A DNA stretch of 64,000 nt from Methylobacterium sp. J-077 (GTDB lineage Bacteria; Pseudomonadota; Alphaproteobacteria; Rhizobiales; Beijerinckiaceae): positions 186,001 through 250,000 of the forward strand of contig NZ_JAKSYJ010000119.1 in the NCBI RefSeq assembly GCF_022829365.1, read 5' to 3'. A model generated the notes under the pieces. The model searched no databases. It saw nothing but the letters and a program-made list of their open reading frames with translations, and had not been told where the DNA came from. The position numbers and the translations under genes are program-made. This document shows, in pieces, positions 9,351 to 17,962 of this stretch; positions within the stretch are counted from its first letter, which is position 1, and each line of letters begins with the position of its first letter.

Positions 9351-10976
9351 ATGGCGAGCGGTGCATCGGATCGGTTGGATGTCACGGGGTGGATTCCGTC
9401 CGCCCGGTCGTCAACCGCCACGCGATCGGGCTGGGATGCGGCGGGCGTAGCCGCCCGGTCCGGCGACTCGTCGCAGGATCGCTTCGGCGCGGCGCTGAAC
9501 GCGGCCAAGGCCCGGGACGACGCGGCGGCGACCCGCGCCCGCGCCGATACCCAGCGCGGCCAGGCCGACGCGGCGCGCACGGCCTCGGACCGCGCGCGGG
9601 AGGCGGCCGATACGACCAAGGCGCGCGCCGCCGCCCGCACGGAGACCCGAGCCACCAATCCCGCCGGGCCGGCGGAGACCCGCGCGCCGGCCCGGAGCGC
9701 GCCGCCCGCCGACAATCGGACCGCCACCTCCGCGGCCGGGGCAGAGCCGCGCACGCCCGCGAACGCGTCGGATCCCGCCCCCGCCGCCGGGGTCGCCCGG
9801 ACGGCCGATGCGCAGGCGCAGCCAGCCTCCGACCCGGCCGAGGCTTCGGCGCAGGATTCCGCCGCCGCCGCGGCATCGGCCGAGTCCGCCAAGACCGACA
9901 AGGCTGCCGCCGATCCGGCCACGACCGAGACGGCCCAAGCGGTGCCGAGCGCGGCGCCCCCCCCGGCCGAATCCCAGGCCGCGAGCCCGTCCCTGCCCGG
10001 CACGCTGCAGGCCCTGCTGGCCGAGCTGGTCAAGGGCGGCCCCGTCCGTGCCGACGGTGCCGCGGCCGATGGAGAGGGCGGGGAGGTCGGAGCGACCGGA
10101 TCGATCGGCTCCGGCACCGCCGCTTCCGGGACCGCGGCTTCGGGGACCGCGGCTTCGGGGACCGCCCTCGCGGCCGCCGCGGGCGCCGCGGCGGATGCGA
10201 TCGGCGCGAAGACCGGACTCGCCATCGCCGGAGCCAAGGCCGGCGCGGCACCGACGGTCCCGGGCCAGGGCGCGAGCCCGGTCGAGGCCGTGAAGGCCGG
10301 TGAGGCAGGGCCTGCGGGAACCTCGGCGGCTTCGGGCTCCGCCGCCGGCCAGGATTTTTTGGCCGCCCTGGCGGATGCCGGCCAAGGCAACGGCGCCGCC
10401 GCCGGCCTGCAAGCACCGGCCGCCACACCCGCCCTGCCCCAGGGCGCCCCGGACCCGACCGCGCTCGCCCCGCAGGCGGCCGTGGCGCATGCCGGCGCGA
10501 CGCAGGCCGCCGCACCCACCCCGAATCAGACGCCGACGCAAACGGATCTCGCAGTGCCGATCGGCCAGGTGCCGATGACCATCGGACTCCGCTCGCTCGC
10601 CGGGTCGAGCGAGTTCCAGATCCGGCTCGATCCGGCCGAGCTCGGGCGGATCGACGTCAAGCTCGAGATCGACAAGGCCCGCGGCACGGTGATGACCCAC
10701 CTCGTGGTCGAGCGGCCAGAGACGCTGGCCATGCTCCAGCGCGATGCCGGCCAGTTGCAGCAAGCCCTGTCCCAGGCCGGGCTCGATCCCTCGGGGGGCA
10801 GCCTCAACTTGTCTCTGCGCAGTGACGGCAATGCCCAGGGCGGCGCGGGCGGCGGCCAGGGCGATGCCCCCCGGGGCGGATCGACCGCCTGGGCCCAGGA
10901 TCGGGCCGACACGCCCCAGGAGACCGCCCCGACGCGCTGGCTGCGCGGCTACGGCGGCCTCGACATCCGGATCTAG
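9351..10976 (+). CDS. fliK: Flagellar hook-length control protein
   Basis: A 541-residue FliK, the secreted molecular ruler that stops hook growth and switches export specificity. The first ~390 residues are Ala/Pro/Thr/Asp-rich and low in complexity, as in other FliK rulers. The C-terminal domain (~410-510) has the conserved core SSEFQIRLDPAELGRIDVKL and ERPETLAMLQRDAGQLQQAL. A GAGAGGAG ribosome site precedes the ATG. The ruler region contains a 15-bp tandem repeat (10122-10166). It is followed 90 bases later by flgD, as in many flagellar operons. Confidence 0.9.
   Translation: MASGASDRLDVTGWIPSARSSTATRSGWDAAGVAARSGDSSQDRFGAALNAAKARDDAAATRARADTQRGQADAARTASDRAREAADTTKARAAARTETRATNPAGPAETRAPARSAPPADNRTATSAAGAEPRTPANASDPAPAAGVARTADAQAQPASDPAEASAQDSAAAAASAESAKTDKAAADPATTETAQAVPSAAPPPAESQAASPSLPGTLQALLAELVKGGPVRADGAAADGEGGEVGATGSIGSGTAASGTAASGTAASGTALAAAAGAAADAIGAKTGLAIAGAKAGAAPTVPGQGASPVEAVKAGEAGPAGTSAASGSAAGQDFLAALADAGQGNGAAAGLQAPAATPALPQGAPDPTALAPQAAVAHAGATQAAAPTPNQTPTQTDLAVPIGQVPMTIGLRSLAGSSEFQIRLDPAELGRIDVKLEIDKARGTVMTHLVVERPETLAMLQRDAGQLQQALSQAGLDPSGGSLNLSLRSDGNAQGGAGGGQGDAPRGGSTAWAQDRADTPQETAPTRWLRGYGGLDIRI
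10122..10166 (+). repeat. 15-bp tandem repeat inside fliK
   Basis: Three in-frame copies of GCTTCGGGGACCGCG (first and last copies with one change each) encode ASGTA units in the FliK ruler region. Copy-number change would alter ruler length by 5 residues per unit without a frameshift. Confidence 0.85.
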
Positions 10977-11066
10977 CGCGATGCACGCCCAGACCGCCTC
11001 GCGATTCGACATCGAAACATCACGCGTCCCGGCTTCGCGCCCCGACGCCACACGGGAGCGAGCCGC

Positions 11067-11753
11067 ATGACCGCCGGCATATCCAGCGTTACCAACACGT
11101 CGTCCACAAGCTCGAACAGCAGCGGCGCGAGCGCCAACGCCACCGAGATCGCCGGAAACTTCACGCAGTTCCTGACGCTGCTCACCACGCAGCTCAAGAA
11201 CCAGAACCCGCTCGATCCGATGGACACCAACCAGTTCACGCAGCAGTTGGTGCAGTTCGCGGGCGTCGAGCAGCAGCTCAAATCCAATGACCGCCTCGAC
11301 AGCATTCTGGCCGCGTCGCAATCGGCCAGTTCCGCATCGGCGACGAGCTATATCGGCAAGACCATCACCGCCGACGGCAGCGCGTCCCAGCTCTCCAAGG
11401 GCTCGGCCTCCTGGACGCTGACGCCCGCCCGGGCGGCCTCCAAGGCGGTGGTGACGATCCTCGATTCCAAGAACAACGTCGTGGCGACACAGACCACATC
11501 GCTCACCGCCGGCAGCCAAACCTATTCCTGGAACGGCAAGACCTCGGCGGGCCTGACCGCCCCGGACGGCACCTACTCGATCAAGGTCTCGGCCTCGGAT
11601 GCGACCGGGACGAACGTGTCCGTCGACACCAGCCTGAACGGGACGGTGGACTCGGTCGATCTCAGCGGCTCGGCGCCGATCCTCATGGTTGGCTCCCAGA
11701 AGGTTCCGCTCAGCAGCGTCCAAAGCATAGGGTTGTCCACAAGTGGCACCTAA
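11067..11753 (+). CDS. flgD: Flagellar hook assembly (cap) protein
   Basis: A 228-residue FlgD, the hook cap needed to polymerise FlgE. The N-terminal signature FTQFLTLLTTQLKNQNPLDPMDTNQFTQQL (split here only in description; residues ~32-62) is diagnostic. It is followed by the FLIG-like/tudor region with SWNGKTSAGLTAPDGTYSI. The ATG at 11067 follows GGGAGCGAG. The gene sits between fliK and sciP. Confidence 0.94.
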   Translation: MTAGISSVTNTSSTSSNSSGASANATEIAGNFTQFLTLLTTQLKNQNPLDPMDTNQFTQQLVQFAGVEQQLKSNDRLDSILAASQSASSASATSYIGKTITADGSASQLSKGSASWTLTPARAASKAVVTILDSKNNVVATQTTSLTAGSQTYSWNGKTSAGLTAPDGTYSIKVSASDATGTNVSVDTSLNGTVDSVDLSGSAPILMVGSQKVPLSSVQSIGLSTSGT

Positions 11754-11844
11754 CGAATCATATCCGAGTGATCCGCTTCAACATCTCTTAAGCGAGCGCA
11801 AGTACCTTCAACGCTCGACAGGTCAGTCGAGTGTAGAGCGTATC

Positions 11845-12120
11845 ATGACCGAACCCAGCCGCCCGAGAGTCAAATACGTGATCGGGCCCGACGGCTCCCC
11901 TCTGACCATCGCGGATCTTCCGCCGCCGAGCACCCGCCGATGGGTGATCCGGCGCAAGGCAGAGGTCGTGGCCGCCGTGCGCGGTGGCCTCCTCAGTCTC
12001 GAGGAGGCGTGCAAGCGCTACACCTTGACCACCGAGGAATTCCTGAGCTGGCAGTTCTCGATCGACCAGCACGGCCTCGCCGGGCTGCGGACGACGCGGA
12101 TCCAGCACTACCGGCACTGA
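11845..12120 (+). CDS. sciP: SciP, small inhibitor of CtrA (DUF1153)
   Basis: A 91-residue helix-turn-helix protein. In Caulobacter SciP binds CtrA and blocks its activation of flagellar and other cell-cycle genes. The family core RVKYVIGPDGSPLTIADLPP, TRRWVIRRKAEVVAAVRGGL and SLEEACKRYTLTTEEFLSWQ is fully present. I chose the ATG at 11845 because homologues start near MTE..RVKYV; the longer frame from 11743 would overlap flgD by 11 bases and add 34 residues without family resemblance. Its place between flgD and fliF puts a CtrA regulator inside the regulon it controls. Confidence 0.9.
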   Translation: MTEPSRPRVKYVIGPDGSPLTIADLPPPSTRRWVIRRKAEVVAAVRGGLLSLEEACKRYTLTTEEFLSWQFSIDQHGLAGLRTTRIQHYRH

Positions 12121-12173
12121 ACGCGGCCGAAGCCGGGAGCGCGCCGACGGCTCGATCCCCAAGAAACCTCTGA

Positions 12174-12204
12174 GAAGCCGCCTCCGCACTCCGGATGCGG
12201 CTTC
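12174..12204 (+). terminator. Hairpin after sciP
   Basis: An 8-bp stem (GAAGCCGC pairing with GCGGCTTC) around a 15-base loop is followed by GTTTCGTT. It lies between sciP and the CtrA-type box of fliF, so it may end the fliK-flgD-sciP transcript. Confidence 0.5.
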
Positions 12205-12248
12205 GTTTCGTTCCGAGACCCAACTTTGCGCCCCAGCAGGCTCCGGCA

Positions 12249-12263
12249 TTAACGCCGCGCTAA
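12249..12263 (+). promoter_or_regulatory. Candidate CtrA box upstream of fliF
   Basis: TTAACGCCGCGCTAA fits the CtrA consensus TTAA-N7-TTAA with one mismatch (CTAA). It lies 72 bases upstream of the fliF start. Early flagellar genes, including the fliF operon of Caulobacter, are CtrA-controlled. Confidence 0.6.
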
Positions 12264-12334
12264 CCACGGGCTGGGCAATTTCTGCCGGGCGGGCCGTCGG
12301 GCTCCGCCAGCGTTAGAGTGCAGCGACCCATCCC

Positions 12335-13960
12335 GTGAAGCCGGTTCTCGATCTCGTCTCGAAGCTTGGACCGGCCCGGATCGCCGCCATGGCGGCGGTG
12401 ACGCTGACCCTCATCGGCTTCTTCGCCTTCATCATCCTGCGGGTGTCGCGCCCCGACATGGGCGTGCTGTTCTCGGACCTGTCGATGCAGGATTCGGCCG
12501 CCGTGATCCGCGAGCTCGACAGCCGCGGCATCCGCTACGAATCGAGGGGCGATACCGGCCAGACCATCATGGCGCCCCGGGGCGATCTCGCCCGGCTGCG
12601 CATGGACCTCGCCGGCAAGGGCCTGCCGGTCCAGGGCGGCGTCGGCTACGAGATCTTCGACAAGGGCGACGCATTCTCGTCCACCAACTTCGTGCAGAAC
12701 GTGAATCACCTGCGTGCCCTGGAAGGCGAGCTCGCCCGCTCGATCCGGGCGATCGGCCGGGTCCAGGCGGCCCGGGTCCACCTGGTCCTGCCCGAGCGGC
12801 GCCTGTTCGAGCGCGACCGGGAGAACCCGAGCGCCGCCATCGTGCTGAAGCTGATGGGCGAGCTCGATGCCGGGCAGGTCCGGGCGATCCGCCACCTCGC
12901 GGCCTCCGCGGTCGAAGGCCTGAAGCCCGAGCGGGTCTCGATCGTCGACGAGCGCGGAAGGCTGCTGGCCGACGGCGCCAAGGACGCCGATTCCAACGCC
13001 GCCAGCGCCTTGGAGGACCGGCAGCTCGGTATGGAGCGGCGGCTGCGCGGCCAGATCGAGGATGTGGTGGCCAGCATCGTCGGGCCGGGCCGGGCGCGCG
13101 TCCAGGTCAATGCCGAGCTGGACCTCAACCGGATCGAGAGCCGCTCCGAGACCTTCGACCCGGAGAGCCGCGTCGTGCGCTCGGCCCAGACCCGGACCGA
13201 ATCGGCCGTCACCGGCAATGCCGACGGCCAGGTCACGGTCGGCAACGAGCTGCCCGGCGCCAATGGCGGCGACAAGCCGCCGGCCCCGAAGGACGCGACC
13301 AACAAGAACGAAGAGACCACCAACTACGAAATCTCGAAGGTCACCAAGACCGAGATCGCCGAGGGCGGCCGGGTCAAACGCCTGTCGGTCGCCGTGGTGG
13401 TGGACGGGATCTACGCCACGGCTCCGGACGGTAAGCAGACCTACACTCCGCGGCCCCCGGCCGAGATCGAGCGGATCACCGCGCTGGTCCGCAGCGCGGT
13501 CGGGTTCGACAAGGCCCGCGGCGACCAGATCGAGGTGGTGAACCTGCGCTTCGCGGAGGCGCCGAGCGTGCCGCAATTCAGCGAGCCGACCCTCCTGCAA
13601 TCGCTGCTCGCGCCGACCAAGGAAGACGTGCTGCGCATGGCCGAGCTGTCCGTGCTGGCGCTGCTGACCCTGATCGTCCTCCTCACCGTGGTGCGCCCGC
13701 TGGTGCGGCAGGTGCTGGCGCCGGTACCGGCTCCGCCGGCCCTCGCCGGCCCCGCGACCCTCGCCGAGGCCGCCGCGGCGGCGGCCTCGGGTGCCGCGAT
13801 CACGATGATCGAGCGCGACAATCCGACCGCCCGGCTGATGGAGTTCGCCAAGATCAACGGCCAGATCCAGGCCGACACCGTGCAGCGCGTCGTCGACATG
13901 GTCCGGGCCAGCCCGGCCGAGACCGTCGAGGTGCTGCGCACCTGGATCCAGGAAGAGTAG
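12335..13960 (+). CDS. fliF: Flagellar MS-ring protein
   Basis: A 541-residue FliF that forms the MS ring in the inner membrane. An N-terminal helix (~residues 17-36), the ring-building motifs (YSCJ-like domain with GGVGYEIFD and ARVHLVLPE), a periplasmic region, a second helix (~430-450) and a C-terminal FliG-binding tail are in the usual order. The start is a GTG at 12335; the frame has no other usable start after the TAG at 12314. A candidate CtrA box lies upstream. It leads a fliF-fliG-fliH-fliN-flbD run. Confidence 0.95.
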   Translation: MKPVLDLVSKLGPARIAAMAAVTLTLIGFFAFIILRVSRPDMGVLFSDLSMQDSAAVIRELDSRGIRYESRGDTGQTIMAPRGDLARLRMDLAGKGLPVQGGVGYEIFDKGDAFSSTNFVQNVNHLRALEGELARSIRAIGRVQAARVHLVLPERRLFERDRENPSAAIVLKLMGELDAGQVRAIRHLAASAVEGLKPERVSIVDERGRLLADGAKDADSNAASALEDRQLGMERRLRGQIEDVVASIVGPGRARVQVNAELDLNRIESRSETFDPESRVVRSAQTRTESAVTGNADGQVTVGNELPGANGGDKPPAPKDATNKNEETTNYEISKVTKTEIAEGGRVKRLSVAVVVDGIYATAPDGKQTYTPRPPAEIERITALVRSAVGFDKARGDQIEVVNLRFAEAPSVPQFSEPTLLQSLLAPTKEDVLRMAELSVLALLTLIVLLTVVRPLVRQVLAPVPAPPALAGPATLAEAAAAAASGAAITMIERDNPTARLMEFAKINGQIQADTVQRVVDMVRASPAETVEVLRTWIQEE

Positions 13961-13984
13961 CGCGTCGAGGATCGGGGACGAACG

Positions 13985-15031
13985 ATGGCGGCAGGTCTGG
14001 CGAATTCCCTGACGACCGAGGGCGGCGACGCCTTCGCGACGATGCCTGGCCCGCAGCGCGCGGCCGCGCTGCTGCTGATGCTCGGCGAGGCCGAAGGCGC
14101 CCCGATCTGGCAGATGCTGGAGGAGGAGGAGGTCAAGAAGGTGAGCCACGCGATGGTCCAGCTCGGCACGCTGGAGGTCGCCACGGTCGAGCGGCTGATC
14201 ATCGATTTCGTCACGAAGCTCAGCAACAGCGGCGGCATCTCGTCGAACTTCGAGCGCACCGAGGCGCTGCTCCTGAAGATCTTCCCGTCCGATCAGGTCT
14301 CGCTGATCATGGCCGAGATCAAGGGCGCCTCGGGCAAGCGCGTCTGGGCCTCGATCGCCCAGGTCGACCCGGAGATCCTCGCCTCGTTCCTGCGCAACGA
14401 GTACCCGCAGACCGTGGCGGTGGTGCTGTCGCGGGTGCGCGCCGACTACGCCGCCAAGGTGCTCACCATCCTGCCCGAGGAATTCGCCATCGACGTCCTC
14501 AACCGGATGCTCCGCATGGAGACGGTGCAGAAGGAGGCCCTGCGCCACATCGAGGAGACCCTGCGGGTCGAGTTCGTCTCGACCATCGCCCAGACCCAGC
14601 GCCGCGACGCCCACGAGATGATGGCGGACGTGTTCAACGCCTTCGACCGCCAGACCGAGGGCCGGTTCCTGGCCGCCCTCGACCAGGCCAACCGCGGCTC
14701 GGCCAAGCGCATCCGCGAGCTGATGTTCACCTTCGAGGACCTGCTCAAGCTCGATCCGGGCAGCGTCCAGACCCTGATGCAGAAGATCGACGGCGCGACC
14801 CTGTGCCGGGCGCTCAAGGGCGCCAACGAGCCGACCCGGGCCTTCTTCATGAAGCAGATGTCGACCCGCGCCGCCAAGAATCTCACGGACGAGATGGCGT
14901 CGCTCGGCCCGGTCCGCCTCAAGGAGGTCGATGAGGCGCAGGCGAAGATGACCGAGATCGCCAAGGACCTCGCCGAGAAGGGCGAGATCATGATCGCCAA
15001 GAACAGCGCCGAGGAGGAGCTGGTCTATTGA
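13985..15031 (+). CDS. fliG: Flagellar motor switch protein FliG
   Basis: A 348-residue switch protein that couples the rotor to the stator and sets rotation direction. The N-terminal FliF-binding domain (PGPQRAAALLLMLGE), the middle domain (EYPQTVAVVLSRV, ~residue 145) and the C-terminal torque domain (FTFEDLLKLDPGSVQTLMQK and TRAAKNLTDEM) are all seen. A GGGGACG ribosome site precedes the ATG, 24 bases after fliF. Its stop overlaps the start of the fliH-like gene. Confidence 0.96.
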   Translation: MAAGLANSLTTEGGDAFATMPGPQRAAALLLMLGEAEGAPIWQMLEEEEVKKVSHAMVQLGTLEVATVERLIIDFVTKLSNSGGISSNFERTEALLLKIFPSDQVSLIMAEIKGASGKRVWASIAQVDPEILASFLRNEYPQTVAVVLSRVRADYAAKVLTILPEEFAIDVLNRMLRMETVQKEALRHIEETLRVEFVSTIAQTQRRDAHEMMADVFNAFDRQTEGRFLAALDQANRGSAKRIRELMFTFEDLLKLDPGSVQTLMQKIDGATLCRALKGANEPTRAFFMKQMSTRAAKNLTDEMASLGPVRLKEVDEAQAKMTEIAKDLAEKGEIMIAKNSAEEELVY

Positions 15032-15639
15032 ACGCCTCCTCGCCTCAGATCGCCAAGCCGTTCCTGTTCGAGACCGACTTCCGCAGCCCACGCCCGAGCC
15101 CGGCCGCCCAGCGCGCCGCCGAGGCGGCCGCCCGCGCGGAGGTGGAGGCGCATGCCCGGGGCGTGCAGGACGGCCTGATCCAGGCCGAGGCTCAGATCCA
15201 GGGCCGGCTCGCCGAAGCGCTGAGCCATCTGGCCCAGGCCGCCGCCGCCCTCCTCGCCCGGGCCGACGCACACGATGCCGAGCGCGAGGCGCAGGCGGTC
15301 GAGGTGGCGGTGCTGATCGCCCGCAAGGTCGCCGGTGATGCCCTCGACGCCGCACCGCTGGCCAGCATCGGCGAGGCGGCCCGCACGGCGCTCCAGCACC
15401 TGCGCGGCGTGCCCCATCTCGTGGTGCGCGTGCATGACGGCCTGGTCGAGGACGCCGAGGCGCTGGTGAAGACGCTCGCCCGCGAGCGCGGCTACGAGGG
15501 CCGCCTGGTTGTGCTGGGCGACCCCGACATGCAGCCGGGCGACGCCCGCATCGAGTGGGCCGACGGCGGCATCGTGCGCGAGCGCGCCCGCATCGAGGCC
15601 GCCGTCGCCGACGCCCTCGGCCTGCCCCCGATCCCGTAA
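15028..15639 (+). CDS. fliH: FliH-like flagellar export ATPase regulator
   Basis: A 203-residue protein in the position of FliH, which holds and regulates the export ATPase FliI. The N-terminal half is an Ala/Glu/Arg-rich helix (~residues 25-95) with AEAQIQGRLAEAL-type heptads; the C-terminal half has VLIARKVAGDAL, LVVRVHDGLVEDAEAL and GDARIEWADGGIV, as in FliH/V-type ATPase E-like stators. The start is TTG at 15028, overlapping the fliG stop by 4 bases, with GAGGAGGAG placed 7 bases upstream. Assignment rests on position plus fold features, since FliH diverges fast. Confidence 0.82.
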   Translation: MNASSPQIAKPFLFETDFRSPRPSPAAQRAAEAAARAEVEAHARGVQDGLIQAEAQIQGRLAEALSHLAQAAAALLARADAHDAEREAQAVEVAVLIARKVAGDALDAAPLASIGEAARTALQHLRGVPHLVVRVHDGLVEDAEALVKTLARERGYEGRLVVLGDPDMQPGDARIEWADGGIVRERARIEAAVADALGLPPIP

Positions 15640-15648
15640 GGAGCCCGG

Positions 15649-15981
15649 ATGTCCGACGATTTCAGCCTGCCCCAGCTCGGCGACACCGATCCCGACTACG
15701 CCGCGGGCTCGATCCGCGACACGCCCACGACCCCGAAGACGGCTGCCGACCTGGAGCAGCTGTTCGACGTGCCCGTGATGGTCTCGGCGGTACTGGGCTC
15801 CTCCCGGATGCCGATCGGCGACCTGCTCCGGCTCGCCCCCGGCGCCGTGCTGGAACTCGACCGCAAGGTCGGCGAGGCGATCGACGTGTTCGTCAACAAC
15901 CGGCTGGTCGCCCGCGGCGAGGTCGTCCTCGTCGAGGACCGGCTCGGGGTGACGATGACCGAGATCGTCAAGGGCGAGTGA
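15649..15981 (+). CDS. fliN: Flagellar motor switch protein FliN
   Basis: A 110-residue C-ring subunit. The SpoA/surface-presentation domain covers residues ~35-107 with FDVPVMVSAVLGSSRMPIGD, LAPGAVLELDRKVGEAIDV and VNNRLVARGEVVLVEDRLGV, all standard FliN. An AAGGAG ribosome site lies ahead of the ATG. The gene follows fliH by 9 bases. Confidence 0.95.
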   Translation: MSDDFSLPQLGDTDPDYAAGSIRDTPTTPKTAADLEQLFDVPVMVSAVLGSSRMPIGDLLRLAPGAVLELDRKVGEAIDVFVNNRLVARGEVVLVEDRLGVTMTEIVKGE

Positions 15982-16058
15982 TTTTCCTTGGACTTTGCGC
16001 CGGAGACCGCCGCGCTGCGGCACGCGCTCCGCGCCACGACATTTGAGAGGGACGAACC

Positions 16059-17420
16059 ATGCGGCTCCTGATGATCGGGCGGCTCAACGGCGAGCTGATC
16101 ACCGCCTCCAAGATCGCGATGCGGCGTGGCGCCTCGGTGACGCAGGCGGATGCGATCCCGCAGGGCCTCAACGTCCTGCGCGCCAAGGGCGCCGACCTGA
16201 TCATGATCGACGTGTCTCTGGCGGTGCGCGACCTCGTCGACGCCCTGGAGGCCGAGCGCATCCGCACCCCCGTGGTGGCCTGCGGCGTCTCGGCCGACGC
16301 CGAGACCGCCGTCGCGGCGATCCGGGCCGGCGCCAAGGAGTACATCCCGCTCCCGCCCGATCCCGAGCTGATCGCCGCGGTGCTGGAGGCGGTCGCCTCG
16401 GATCGCGCCGCCTTCGTCTGGCGCGATCCGTCGATGGAGCGGGTGGTCAAGCTCGCCGAGCAGGTCGCCCCCTCCGAGGCCTCGGTGCTGATCACCGGCG
16501 AGAGCGGCACCGGCAAGGAGGTGCTGGCGCGCCACGTCCACCTGAAATCCCACCGGGCCGGCAAGCCGTTCGTCTCGGTCAATTGCGCGGCGATCCCCGA
16601 GGCCCTGCTCGAATCCGAGCTGTTCGGCCACGAGAAGGGCGCGTTCACCGGCGCGGTCGCCCGCCGGATCGGCCGGTTCGAGGAGGCCCATGGCGGCACC
16701 CTGCTGCTCGACGAGATCTCCGAGATGGATGTCCGCCTGCAGTCGAAGCTGCTGCGCGCCCTGCAGGAACGGGTGATCGACCGGGTCGGCGGCACCGCCC
16801 CGGTGCGGGTCGACATCCGCGTGCTGGCGACCTCGAACCGCAACCTGATGGACGAGGTCCGCAAGGGCACGTTCCGGGAGGACCTGTTCTACCGGCTCAA
16901 CGTCGTCTCCCTGAAGCTGCCCGCCCTGCGCGACCGGCCGGCCGACATCCTGGAGCTCGCCGACCATTTCGCCCGGAAATACGCCGCGGTGAACGGCGTG
17001 CCGGCCCGGCCGCTCAGCGCCGAGGCGCGGGCGCTGGTGCTGAAGAACCCGTGGCGCGGCAACGTCCGCGAGCTGGAGAACACCCTGCACCGGGCGGTGC
17101 TGCTGGCCTCCGGGCCCGAGATCGGCCCCGACGCGATCCTGTCCCCGGACGGCGAGGCGATCGCCACGGAGGGCCCGGCCGGCCGCGCCGTCCAGGCCGC
17201 CGAAGCCGCCACCCGCGGCCTGGTCGGCCTGACCGTCGCGCAGGTCGAGTGCGACCTGATCCTCGACACCCTCGACCATTGCCTCGGCAACCGCACCCAC
17301 GCGGCCAAGATCCTCGGCATCTCGATCCGGACCCTGCGCAACAAGCTCAACGAGTACGTCTCGGCGGGCCTCGACGTGGCCGAGCCCGGCGCCGTCCGGG
17401 CGAGCGCGGCCTACGGGTAG
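16059..17420 (+). CDS. flbD: Sigma-54-dependent flagellar regulator FlbD
   Basis: A 453-residue activator of sigma-54 flagellar promoters, closely resembling Caulobacter FlbD along its whole length. The receiver-like N domain (residues ~1-120, GADLIMIDV, AGAKEYIPLPPDPEL) is degenerate. The AAA+ core has Walker A GESGTGKE (~146), the sigma-54 contact loop GAFTGA, Walker B GGTLLLDEIS and the arginine finger region FREDLFYRLNVV. The Fis-type helix-turn-helix at the end reads LGNRTHAAKILGISIRTL. It closes the fliF operon. In Caulobacter FlbD activates late and represses early flagellar genes. Confidence 0.95.
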   Translation: MRLLMIGRLNGELITASKIAMRRGASVTQADAIPQGLNVLRAKGADLIMIDVSLAVRDLVDALEAERIRTPVVACGVSADAETAVAAIRAGAKEYIPLPPDPELIAAVLEAVASDRAAFVWRDPSMERVVKLAEQVAPSEASVLITGESGTGKEVLARHVHLKSHRAGKPFVSVNCAAIPEALLESELFGHEKGAFTGAVARRIGRFEEAHGGTLLLDEISEMDVRLQSKLLRALQERVIDRVGGTAPVRVDIRVLATSNRNLMDEVRKGTFREDLFYRLNVVSLKLPALRDRPADILELADHFARKYAAVNGVPARPLSAEARALVLKNPWRGNVRELENTLHRAVLLASGPEIGPDAILSPDGEAIATEGPAGRAVQAAEAATRGLVGLTVAQVECDLILDTLDHCLGNRTHAAKILGISIRTLRNKLNEYVSAGLDVAEPGAVRASAAYG

Positions 17421-17455
17421 GGCCGGATATCAGAAGCACTCGCAGCGGCTATCGC

Positions 17456-17547
17456 CGTCATTGCGAGCGCAGCGAAGCAACCTAGGGAAACGCCACCTCC
17501 GGGGATCGCGCGCCGCCCTGGGTCGCTTCGCTGCGCTCGCGATGACG
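17456..17547. repeat. Palindromic intergenic repeat, family A, copy 1
   Basis: Two ~27-base arms, starting CGTCATTGCGAGCGCAGCGA and ending TCGCTGCGCTCGCGATGACG, form an inverted repeat about a ~38-base centre. A second copy with the same arms and centre lies at 24613-24703. Both copies lie between convergent gene ends. Similar GCGAGCGCAGCGAAGC palindromes are common between genes in Rhizobiales. Confidence 0.85.
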
Positions 17548-17579
17548 AAACAGCAGAACGTTCCCAGCCCCGGCCCGCG

Positions 17580-17861
17580 TCACCGCCCGTTGCGGGACGC
17601 CCTGTTGGCCTCGTTCTGGGCCGCGAACGCGGCGTCGAGCTTGCGCAGGGATTCGTAGCGGGCGACGTCGCCCTCCACGTCGCGGATCGTCTCCTCGACG
17701 AGGTGACGCTGGAGCGCGACGCGCGGGTCGTCGGGGGGGAGCGCCTCGCGCTCCTGCAGGCGAAGCACGGCCTGCCGCACGACCGTGTAGACCGCCTCGC
17801 GCTCGGCCCGATTCATCGAGGGCTGGATCGCCTTCGCGACGAGATCGGAGAAATCCGACAT
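17580..17861 (-). CDS. Small conserved-looking protein of unknown function
   Basis: A 93-residue acidic, probably all-helical soluble protein (EREAVYTVVRQAVLRLQERE and EETIRDVEGDVARYESLRKL). No signal peptide, membrane segment or Cys. I do not recognise the family. It lies 101 bases downstream of the capsule export gene on the same strand and could be its operon partner. Coding is supported by sensible codon usage and lack of a competing frame. Confidence 0.6.
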   Translation of the reverse strand: MSDFSDLVAKAIQPSMNRAEREAVYTVVRQAVLRLQEREALPPDDPRVALQRHLVEETIRDVEGDVARYESLRKLDAAFAAQNEANRASRNGR

Positions 17862-17962
17862 GGACCGTTAGACTTCGCTCTTCGATCGGGGGAAGCCCGG
17901 GGCGCCGGGCCGTCTCCCTCTACAGACCGCGCGCCGCGGGATCCAGACCCCGCGGCGCGGGC

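Noticed and set aside
9411..11723. A 770-codon minus-strand open frame opposite fliK and flgD
   Set aside because: Extreme Gly/Arg content and no domain; it mirrors the repetitive fliK coding sequence.
11788..11802. TTAAGCGAGCGCAAG before sciP as a CtrA box
   Set aside because: Only one half-site matches; the second half has three mismatches of four.
12260..15355. A 1031-codon minus-strand open frame opposite fliF, fliG and fliH
   Set aside because: It is the antisense shadow of three well-recognised flagellar genes, His/Asp/Arg/Gly-rich with no domain.
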